A stretch of 64,000 nucleotides of DNA from Hemicordylus capensis. Lineage: Eukaryota; Chordata; Lepidosauria; Squamata; Cordylidae. Where the stretch lies: positions 355,360,750 to 355,424,749 of the forward strand of contig NC_069659.1 of assembly GCF_027244095.1 (NCBI RefSeq), in the 5' to 3' direction. Shown piece after piece: positions 54,109 through 64,000 of the stretch. The stretch's first letter is position 1; each line of letters opens with the position of its first letter. The translations under genes and the position numbers were made by a program. The notes under the pieces are model-generated. The model had not been told where the DNA came from and ran no database searches. It was given only the letters and a program-made list of their open reading frames with translations.

Positions 54109-55916
54109 GAAGGCATCAGCCTCGATCCTGGCGCTTCACACGAGCTGCCCTACCCAGGTCGGGCTGCCCAGGCCTCGTGTGAACAGCCTCAGTGGCTCTT
54201 TCCGCACACGTGCCGCTGAATGTGCTGATGTCAGGTGTGGCTGGTCTCCCATCCCTCCTCTTCCATCTCTTTCCCAGCTGTAGGAGGCGCAGAAGCAAGC
54301 AGGGCCTTTTCCCTGGCCTGGCGGGGCGCCCTCACGGCCCACCCTTGAAACCACCGCGTCAAAATCACAGCTGCAATTTCAAGATAGAATCAGACGCGAA
54401 GGCTGTTTTCACGAGCAGGGATTCCCGGGGAGGAGAGGCTTAAACCCAGGAAGCTTTGGTCGCCCGGGGCATTGGGAGTCCCCCCGACCCAGCAGCTCTG
54501 AGCCTGTGTAGCCCAGAGCCGCTAGCCAGGCTCAGAGCGAAGTAGGAAGGAAAGAGAGCCCGTCCTGCCTCTTGCTCAGCTGGTCAGGGCCACCCCCTCT
54601 GCTCCTGGGTGGCCAGCGGCTGTGTTAGCCCAACTGGGGAGGCCAGGGAGAGGGACACACACGATTGCCGTCCTGAGCGCTGCCTCTCCACTGCTCCTAG
54701 GGTGCACTGTGGGATGCCGGAGAACCCAGCTTGGTTTCCCGCTCTCAGCTATGGAGGTCGCTCACGCCATTTGTGTGGGCCCACAGAGCCATCCACAAGC
54801 TCTGCTCCTCTGGGGGCAGGAAGGTCGGATCCTGGCTGCCCGCCAGCTCCCCCCTCCCCTCGTCTGTCCACGTGAGCCAGCCCTCTGTCTGCTGGTGTGG
54901 GCAGCGAGATGCTCCAGGCAACATCCCGCAGAATAGGATCCAACCATCCCAACTAAGCCATGCATGGTCCAGCATGCTGGGTTCCGCCCGGACCCGACCG
55001 TCAGCCTCTCAAGAAGGATCTTGTTGGCTCCTCCTGCGTTGCCTCTGTTGGGAGGAGGCTGGTCAGAGACCTGATGTGTCTGTTGGGCCCCAGCCTTCTC
55101 TCCCCCCACCATCGTGCCCTCTCCTCCTTTGCCCTGGGAGCTGGGTGGAGGCAGGAGCCCCAGCAGAGACAGCTCCTCTCCACCAGCTGCTTGCCCTGCC
55201 AGCTCAGCTTCTATTGAAACACCTTTTTTTTTGGCCTCCTAAATTCCCTTCTTAGGTCGCCAAAGGGTGTGGGTGTGTCTCTGGGATGTGCACTTCTTTC
55301 TCATGCAGCAGGTATGCATGCCCCGGCTTGCAGAACCCGCCAAGGGCAAGTGCTGAATGTGGGGGATTCGGGGGTTGGCCAGGGGACGCGTCGGCCGCAC
55401 AGGGGATGAGGATCGCCTTCTTCTCACTCTCCCCCACGGCCCTGCCCAAGCTGTACGTGGGGATATCATCTGCAGAGGATTCTGGGCATCTTCCCATCCA
55501 TTCCCACTGGAGTCCAGAGACAGGCCAAGGGTTCACTGTCCCCTTCCTCCCCAGTCTGAACAACAAGAGCCCCCCACCCCCTTATTAGACGCCTCAGAAA
55601 CAGAGAAGGCAGAAGAGGGTCGCTCTGGCTCTGCCCTTGCCCTAGAAGAGACGGAGATGACCCAAGGGGCTGCTTTGACCTTCTGACTCCAGACTGGCTT
55701 CTTGCTTTTGATCGCTGAATGGCTTGCAGGGAGGCGGCAATCACCACGGCGGCGTCCGTGAGACTCGCTGTTCCGCGTAAGTAAATGTGCTTCTGGTTGG
55801 TTAAGACAGATTATATTTTGGCTTCCAGGAACAGCACTCCCTGATGGGAAAACTGCTGGTGGAAAACTACAGGCATTTCCAGGGGGGCAGGGAAAGACAC
55901 CATTGAATTTAACCTT
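54109..55916. other. GC-rich intergenic stretch, no gene recognised
   Basis: It is G+C-rich compared with the rest, with many overlapping open frames on both strands (longest 174 codons, 54731-55255). None shows a recognisable domain, and the overlaps are what GC-rich DNA gives by chance. A hairpin-like pair (cttcacacgag and ctcgtgtgaac) lies at 54136-54185. A diverged CpG-island remnant or an unknown repeat is possible. Confidence 0.4.
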
Positions 55917-55917
55917 A

Positions 55918-56150
55918 ACTAGGGAAATGACTTGCCTAGCAAGCATGAGGTTGCCGATTTGAATCCCCGCTGGTATGTTTCCCAGACTATGGGAAAGACC
56001 GATATTGGGTAGCAGCGATATAGGAAGATGCTGAAAAGCATCATCTCATACTGCACGGGAGGAGGCAGTGGTAAACCCCTTGAGAGTGATTTGCTACCAG
56101 AGAATCTACTCTCAGAACACCTCAGGAACAACAAAACCCAGTGCCCCATG
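55918..56150 (+). mobile_element. Sauria-type tRNA SINE
   Basis: tRNA-like B box region gccgatttgaatccccgctg, then cccagactatgggaaagacc, gcagcgatataggaagatgc and catcatctcatactgcacgg. The tail is diverged (aacaaaacccagtgccccat). Confidence 0.85.
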
Positions 56151-56169
56151 GGCTTGTGGGTGGTTGGCA

Positions 56170-56345
56170 CCCTATGTGCACTACACTACCACTAGGGGAG
56201 TCACAGCAGGAGAGAGGGCATGCCCACAACTCCTGCCTATAGACCTCCAGCAACATCTAGTGGGCCAATGTGTGAAACAGGACAAGATGGACAAGATGGG
56301 CTTCGTTGGGCCTGATCCAGCAGGGCTCTTCTTATGTTCTTACCA
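56170..56345 (+). mobile_element. CR1 LINE 3' end
   Basis: The sequence gagagggcatgcccacaact, caacatctagtgggccaatg, gtgtgaaacaggacaagatg and gcctgatccagcagggctct ends in cttatgttctta. Confidence 0.85.
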
Positions 56346-56419
56346 CTCGTTCTGGCCCACCCTGGTGCCCCCCAAGTGGAGTTATGGGGCTGCTGAAATC
56401 CCCATTATTCCCTATGGAG

Positions 56420-56834
56420 GAAAAGCTTAAAGATGCACAAACTTCAGAAATTCTTTAAAAATCACCCCTTTCACCAATTTATTTGAAATCTGGATGGTAG
56501 TGGGCACCCATTAGGGCACTACCACCTGACCCACTCTTCTGCCCCCGAAACCCGCTTTCTGCTCCAAAGACATGCCAACTTCAAAAATCATTTAAAAATC
56601 ACCCCTTTGCCCGATTCCTTTGAAATTTGGGTGGTAGCTTCCACGCATTGGGCACTACCATCCACCCCACTTTTCACCCTGGGACGCTTTTTTGATCTGA
56701 ATCAATTCAGATTTGGAAAATTCAGGTACAAATAGAATCTGGGGTGATTCAGGGGTGGGGGCAGATTCGGACCCAAAGCAGATCGGGGGTGTTTCGATTC
56801 TGGTACAAAAAAATTGATTCATGCACACCCCTAC
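56420..56834. mobile_element. DNA-transposon remnant with internal direct repeat
   Basis: Two diverged copies of a block (cttcagaaattctttaaaaa, tcacccctttcaccaa, ggtagtgggcacccattagg at about 56439-56540 and its relative at 56578-56670) are followed by imperfect repeats of gattcagg and ggggtgattc. The sequence ends in tgcacacccctac, the terminus also seen on the element at 26531-27073. Confidence 0.5.
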
Positions 56835-56994
56835 CAGAAATGTCTCAGTCCAACTTGTCCCATTTGTGCAATATGGGAACATCAGAAAACGGAACATCAG
56901 AGAACGTATCAGGGGAAGCCTTCAGAAGAGGAAGCTACTGTAGCAAAAGGAAGACACCCAACGTCCAGTCTGGTTCATGGTTGCTTTTGGCTGC

Positions 56995-57000
56995 TTTATT
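56995..57000 (-). promoter_or_regulatory. BCL6: BCL6 polyadenylation signal
   Basis: AATAAA on the minus strand. It is the last such signal before repeats begin and lies about 1.19 kb after the stop codon. Confidence 0.65.
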
Positions 57001-57581
57001 TTTGAATTTGTACAGCTATATTTTACAGAACGCATTAACGCAGTTTGTTGCCGCCCAAACCCTGTCACCCGAGATTGACCGATTGTAACACAAGTGTATA
57101 AAATGAGACCAAAAAATAAAATGAGAGAAAACTGACATTCTCCATCAAGAGTCCACAATGACCCCTTTTCGCAACATCAAATCGTACCTCAAACTGGGTT
57201 CTTATTATGTCCATACGTTGAAAAGAAAGGCACTGTGAGGGGGAAAAACCACCAAAAACCAAAAACAAACCCCAAAGATAGTACATATATACAGACTGGG
57301 TGTGGGGAGGGGGACGGGGACCAAAAAAACAAAAATTACACGTTATAATATTATTTTAAACTCCTTCTGCAGCTTTGTTGGTTTAATACACACTTTTTTT
57401 GTAAATTATAAACCTTCACTTGCAAAAAAATACAAATACACACTCAAATGCTCTTAGACAAAATATTTTCTCACTAATACAGATGCAATACTTTAAAATA
57501 TCTTGTTAAGTGCTCTGTCACAATAAAGGTTCTCAGATCAGCTGTCTGCCTGCAGACACCAACCTGAGACTTTAATGCATT

Positions 57582-57650
57582 ATCTATATATATATATATA
57601 TATATTTAATATATATCTTTTTAAAGGTTTATATTTTATTTATATATATA

Positions 57651-57702
<52 letters not shown>

Positions 57703-57705
57703 TCA
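57582..57705. repeat. (AT)n-rich tract in the BCL6 3' UTR
   Basis: Runs of at/ta dinucleotides, the longest at about 57653-57701, are separated by A+T-rich sequence. The length is likely polymorphic. Confidence 0.95.
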
Positions 57706-58191
57706 TATATTTACAACTCTGCCATAGATTCCTTCACCTTTGGTTAAAAAGTTAAAGCCCTCTCCACTTTTATAGCATATACAATCTATTTTGCTTTCTT
57801 GTTAAAATGTACAATTTTGCATAAAAAGAAATAAGATTTGTTCCCGTAAAACGATATACATTCCTCATCTTCTGGCCATGAAGGGTCAACTCCACTGCTC
57901 AGACTTTTTAAGAAAGGTTGGTGTTTTCCCCAAACTCTCTTACACACAAAACACACACATAATAGGTCTGACCATTAAAAAAAAAATTCACATAATTGGG
58001 AAACAAGAAATGATAAAAAAATAAAAACCCATTCCTTTTCTTTTCCACCTGTCTGCACTCTGGGCTTCTAGAGGCACTCCATTGTGTGACAAAAAGTTTT
58101 TTTCTCTCTGTTCCTCTCTAAAGAAGTATCCTTTGGACATCACTCCGACCCTCTTTGTCTTCTGCCCTCCATAAGCACGTCTCCATCCTCT

Positions 58192-58335
58192 TCAGCAAGC
58201 CTTGGAGAGTTCAGGGGGGCCTTCTGCCGTTGAAACACGATACTGCACCTTGGTGTTCGTGATGGCGCCATGCTTTTGGCGAAGGTGGAGACGGAGTTGG
58301 CTTTTGTGGCGAAAATGCAGATTGCACTTTTCACA
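58192..58335 (-). CDS. BCL6: BCL6 terminal coding exon (zinc finger 6 and C-terminus)
   Basis: This exon begins after a TTCAG acceptor (AG at 58337-58336) and encodes 47 residues before TGA (58194-58192). They are CEKCNLHFRHKSQLRLHLRQ, KHGAITNTKVQYRVSTAEGP and PELSKAC. The first 23 are C2H2 finger 6 (C, C, H, H all present). The rest is the C-terminal tail characteristic of BCL6, as opposed to the paralogue BCL6B. BCL6 is a nuclear repressor that binds DNA through its finger array and recruits SMRT/NCOR/BCOR through an N-terminal BTB domain, which lies outside this window. It governs germinal-centre B cells and T follicular helper cells in mammals. The tail differs from the human one (SATDLPPELPKAC) at a few positions. 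The exon joins in phase 0 to the one at 60256-60393. Confidence 0.96.
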   Translation of the reverse strand, partial: CEKCNLHFRHKSQLRLHLRQKHGAITNTKVQYRVSTAEGPPELSKAC

Positions 58336-60459
<2,124 letters not shown>

Positions 60460-60602
60460 TCAAGTGTGGCTGAAGACCGACAAAATGAAGCTGTTTGGAG
60501 ACACCCCGCTGCCCTAAAACAAGGCCTCTGGGAGGCAACCACGGGACATCCACACTCACTTCCACCACACTTGGGAACAGGGGTGACCTAAGGCTCTCTT
60601 TC

Positions 60603-60640
60603 TTGTTGGACTACAACTCCCATCATCCCCAGCTGGGGGG
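60603..60640. mobile_element. MITE fragment
   Basis: The sequence ttggactacaactcccatca, tccccagctgg is the middle of the hAT-type MITE family. Confidence 0.65.
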
Positions 60641-60913
60641 GCCACTCATGAGCTCGCCACATGGCTGAAGCCACTGCATGGGGAGAGGACGAGGCCTGCT
60701 TGTCTCTCCTGCTAAGCTTGAACCAAGGGCCTTCTGCCTGCAAATCCCGCGCTCCACCCAGAAGCAGCCCAAGGTCCTGCAGGCCAGGTGGGGGGCCAGC
60801 CCGCTTTCCAATCCGACCCTTGCAAGCTTGGAAACTGGCACGGCGGAGGGAAGCTTGCCAGTAGCCGCCTCTTACAAGCTTTGCAAGGAGTCAGAGCAAA
60901 GGCACTTGTGAGG

Positions 60914-61040
60914 GTCAGCGTAGTGCTTAGAGTGTTGATCTAGGACCGGGGAGACCCGAATTCAAATCCCCACTCAGCCATGAAACTCACTGTTATTTCT
61001 GTCTCAGCCTAACCTACCTCACAGGCTTGTTGGGAGGAGC
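60914..61040 (+). mobile_element. tRNA-derived SINE of another family
   Basis: A tRNA-like head (A box region tagtgcttagagtgttgatc; B box gaattcaaatccc) is followed by cactcagccatgaaactcac, tcagcctaacctacctcaca and ggcttgttgggagga. This is a third SINE type in the window, neither Sauria-like nor the 5S composite. It is antisense to BCL6. Confidence 0.75.
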
Positions 61041-61077
61041 AACATACCCATAGGCTTCACTCTGGACTCCTACAGGC

Positions 61078-61215
61078 CAGGGGTTCCCAACCTGTGGTAC
61101 TCCAGATGTTGCTGAACTACCGCTCCCATCATCCCCAGGGACAATTTGTTGTGGCTAGGGATGATGGGAGTTGTAGTTCAGCAGTTTCTGTAACACCACA
61201 GGTGGGGAACCCCTG
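61078..61215. mobile_element. hAT-type MITE inside the BCL6 intron
   Basis: Ends caggggttcccaacctgtgg and (inverted) caggggttccccacctgtgg. Inner arms tgctgaactaccgctcccat and complement enclose a short loop. A clear target duplication was not found. Confidence 0.8.
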
Positions 61216-61366
61216 GTCTATAGACAGACAGAGCTCAAAGAGCTGCTCTGATGGTCACAGTAGTGGGGAGGGGCCTGCATTTGCCCCCCAGCAGGTGCCC
61301 CACTAAACTACCACCCGAGGTGACTGCCTCGCCTCACCTCACCCAAGGGCCTCCCCAGCTCTGCTA

Positions 61367-61723
<357 letters not shown>

Positions 61724-62669
61724 TCACGTTCCAGGAGCAGCACACAACGCTGTCCCCAGCCTTACACGGGTTTGCTCAGAAGATCATCACATCCGGTTCA
61801 ACTGGACAGGCTGTCAGAGAAGCATTTAGGCTCACAGCACTTGAAGGAGGATGCATGGGTTATTCCTAGAGTGTCCACTCTTATTGATTTTTTAAACCTA
61901 CAAAGGTTCTAGTCCTCAATGTTCAGGCTTAGAAGGATGCCAAGCAGGACTCTCAGCAGTCCAAAGTTTCCTGCCTTTCCTCTCCTCCTGCAATTCCCAG
62001 TTCTTCCCAACCTCAGCAACAAACACAACTGTATCCGTGTCCCATTTTGGGCACCCGACTGATAAAGGAGCCCATTTTAAATCTGAGTGAACACTTTCCC
62101 AGGTTATGTGTCAGTCTTAATGCTGTGCTCTAGGCCTTCTGCAGCCAATTATTGGTCTAATAGCCAAGGAAAGCCTTCCCTCTTTTCCTCCAAAGTACCC
62201 AAGAGTGCTTCTCCATAATCCGCCCATTAGGCAGGTGAGTGGTATTTATTTATATATTTAAAATATTTCTATACCACCCAAAACTTGCGTCTCTCCTGCT
62301 AGCCACTTTATTCACCACTTGCTAATAAAGCCACTTGCTCCCATGACCTGCCACCAAATCCGTGGCCAAGGTGAGGTCATCTGAACCAGGAACTTCCCAG
62401 GGTGCAGCTCGCTTTCTTGACTGAACATTGTGGGTCCTTCCAAAACCATCGATCACAGAGTGCTTTACAAACAACAAAACCCTTTGCAAGGCAGAGAAGC
62501 CTTCTGCACCCTCCCCAGTGTCTGTTGCCTGGCTAAGCCCGGGCCTCCAACACCACCAGAGGCCAGGAACTCTCACACAACGGCCATGAACTGGGGCTTG
62601 TGGCCCTGCCATCTTTGCTCCCACTGGAGGGTCCCAAGTCCTCAGTGTTTATTTAGTTGCATTGGAGTC

Positions 62670-63109
62670 GGGGGGGGGGGAACTATAATAGGGCAAGGGG
62701 AGACAGTTGTCTAAGGACCCACTGCCTTGGGGGGGGGCCCTAGAGGCAAGTCACATGACTGGCTTTCCCAGCTGTGCACCCACCCGGGCTTCCTTCAGTT
62801 GTATTCATCCTCCGAAACTGATGTGAGTGTTAAGACCTGGAGCTGCCAGAACAGCAGGTCTTTCTTTAGTGCCATCATCCACAATTGCATCATCCACAAT
62901 TTACAAAACCTTTTAAAAAACAATTTAGGATGATGTTCTATTGTGGCACGTGTGTGTGTGTGTGTGTATTTATTTTTACTATGCTTTTTGTTACCACTAT
63001 TCAGCCTCACTTAAGATTTCTTTACTTCATGAGCTGAGCTTCATTGGGGGTGGGGTGGTGGCATTTTAAAATCTTGTCTCTGGGCCCACTACAATCTTGC
63101 TATGCCCGA
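62670..63109. mobile_element. hAT non-autonomous transposon, 440 bp, in the BCL6 intron
   Basis: The left end (aactataatagggcaagggg, preceded by a G run) and right end (ctgggcccactacaatcttg) match 47931-48351 and 28359-29583. The flanks ttggagtc at 62662-62669 and 63110-63117 are identical, the hAT signature. It contains a (GT)n run at 62949-62968. The left terminal cag has been lost to a G run. Confidence 0.9.
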
Positions 63110-63178
63110 TTGGAGTCAGGTCTTGAGGAGTCAGCTCTTGGGCATCTGCAACCGGTGTTGCCGGCATTCCAATTCCTT

Positions 63179-63306
63179 CAGGGGTTCTCAAATGTGGGCC
63201 CCTGGATTTCACTGGACTACAGCTCCCATCATCCCCAGTCGCAGTGGCCAAAGGCCCTTGGGAGCTATAGCCCAGCATCACCTTGGGAACCCACGCTTGA
63301 GAACCT
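63179..63306. mobile_element. hAT-type MITE
   Basis: Ends caggggttctcaaatgtggg and (inverted) caggttctcaagcgtggg, with inner arms ctggactacagctcccatca and a diverged complement. Confidence 0.75.
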
Positions 63307-63674
63307 GACTTGCTGGATTTCAAAAACCAAGCAAGGGCTAGAGCAGTTACCAGCAGCCACACCAAATCTGAATACTACGGACAACCAGTTCCTGTTGGAA
63401 CGGTGAGTTCCTGCCTGTTGGAATAACCAGTTCCTGCTGCATGATGAGCTTATGCAATTACGCAATCTGAATCAGGTGGAGATCGGAGAGCTTCTTCTGG
63501 GAGGAACCAGCAAAGCAGCTTGGGTGACTAGTTGTCCCATGCTGTACCATCTCTTGCCAGTTGTTCTCTACTAAGGCCCTGCTAAATGGGTCACCAGTTC
63601 CCAGTTTGCAGATGGGGAAAACTGAGACCCCCCCCAAACAGGAATTCCAGCTCAGGTCCAGAACTTTGGACCAG

Positions 63675-63785
63675 AGGTGCTCTTACCCCTGGACTTTTGA
63701 GCAGAGGTCCAGGGCCTCCACACCCCCTGGGGGCTCCCAAATCCTCTGTAGTCTGTCCCGGGTGGTGTGGTTGCCATGCCATGCC
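63675..63785. repeat. dispersed repeat shared with 20871-21050
   Basis: The order gctcttacccctggactttt, cctggg, ctcccaaatcctctgtagtc and tgtcccgggtggtg. Confidence 0.5.
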
Positions 63786-64000
63786 ACTGGCTGTGCTGGG
63801 CCAGGCGCGACCTCTGCTTCAGAGACAGAGGGGGGAGTGGGGAAAGAAAGAAGTGGGATGGGAATCTGTTAAGCTGCATGTCAAAATGTTTCTGCTAATG
63901 CATATTTGCATAGTTGCCACCTTTTTAATCTCCTTACATTCTTGTGAGTTCAGTGGCTGTTTGTGCCCTCAAGAACCCATGTGTTAAAAATAGTGTGTGT

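Larger units (their letters stand above)
56975..58191 (-). other. BCL6: BCL6 3' untranslated region
   Basis: About 1.2 kb follow the stop codon on the minus strand up to a canonical AATAAA (56995-57000 on the plus strand as tttatt), with cleavage expected about 15-25 bases further on. The stretch is A+T-rich and free of recognisable interspersed repeats apart from a long (AT)n run. This contrasts with the repeat-laden DNA on its far side and fits a transcribed UTR. Its length is close to that of mammalian BCL6. The exact cleavage site is inferred. Confidence 0.8.

Noticed and set aside
54731-55255. 174-codon open frame on the plus strand
   Set aside because: It lies in GC-rich DNA where long frames occur by chance, overlaps several equally long frames on both strands, and shows no known motif or splice signals.
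1-56974. Somatostatin (SST) or RTP genes, expected downstream of BCL6 in mammals
   Set aside because: No stretch encoding the somatostatin core ([14 protein letters not shown]) or its precursor was found on either strand. The gene, if linked, must lie further left.

Overview
The window is vertebrate nuclear DNA from a squamate reptile, most likely a lizard; the species cannot be fixed from sequence alone. The squamate call rests on the repeats: an RTE-BovB LINE, tRNA-headed SINEs that look like the Sauria family with a BovB-like tail, abundant CR1 and L2 LINEs, a lizard-type L1, hAT and Tc1/mariner DNA transposons, and a very common SINE whose 3' end resembles the local CR1 tail.

One host protein-coding gene is recognisable. 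On the minus strand, from about 56,975 to beyond the right edge, lie the last three coding exons and the 3' UTR of BCL6, a BTB/POZ zinc-finger transcriptional repressor. The exons (61448-61578, 60256-60393 and 58192-58335) join in phase. They encode zinc fingers 3 to 6 (human numbering) and a C-terminal tail ending ELSKAC. The upstream exons lie off the right side of the window.

The other roughly 57 kb is intergenic DNA downstream of BCL6. In mammals this side faces SST and RTP genes, but I found no trace of somatostatin or any other host exon here. It is a graveyard of transposable elements, many of them nested. From left to right: a BovB remnant (370-1905); a LINE reverse-transcriptase fragment followed by a SINE split by a Tc1-type transposon (4600-6271); CR1 and BovB pieces (8-10 kb); SINE-rich DNA (11-20 kb); an L2 LINE (23.5-24.7 kb); a CR1 copy broken by two other insertions (25.9-28.1 kb); a 1.2-kb hAT element (28.4-29.6 kb); a perfect 52-bp inverted repeat where CR1 meets L2 (32 kb); and a 4-kb nest at 39.6-44.3 kb (CR1 containing a SINE piece, a compound hAT and a pogo-like MITE). 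After these come an L1 with 18-bp target duplications (44.4-45.5 kb), short hAT elements, and a GC-rich unassigned stretch (54-56 kb) before the BCL6 3' end.

The most interesting observation is the dominant SINE family. Its copies combine a block clearly similar to the internal promoter region of 5S rRNA with a complete tRNA-like A box/B box unit, followed by a tail resembling the local CR1 3' end. This is the layout known from chimeric 5S/tRNA SINEs such as AmnSINE1. I saw no retrovirus, LTR element, Polinton, CRISPR array or tRNA/rRNA gene.
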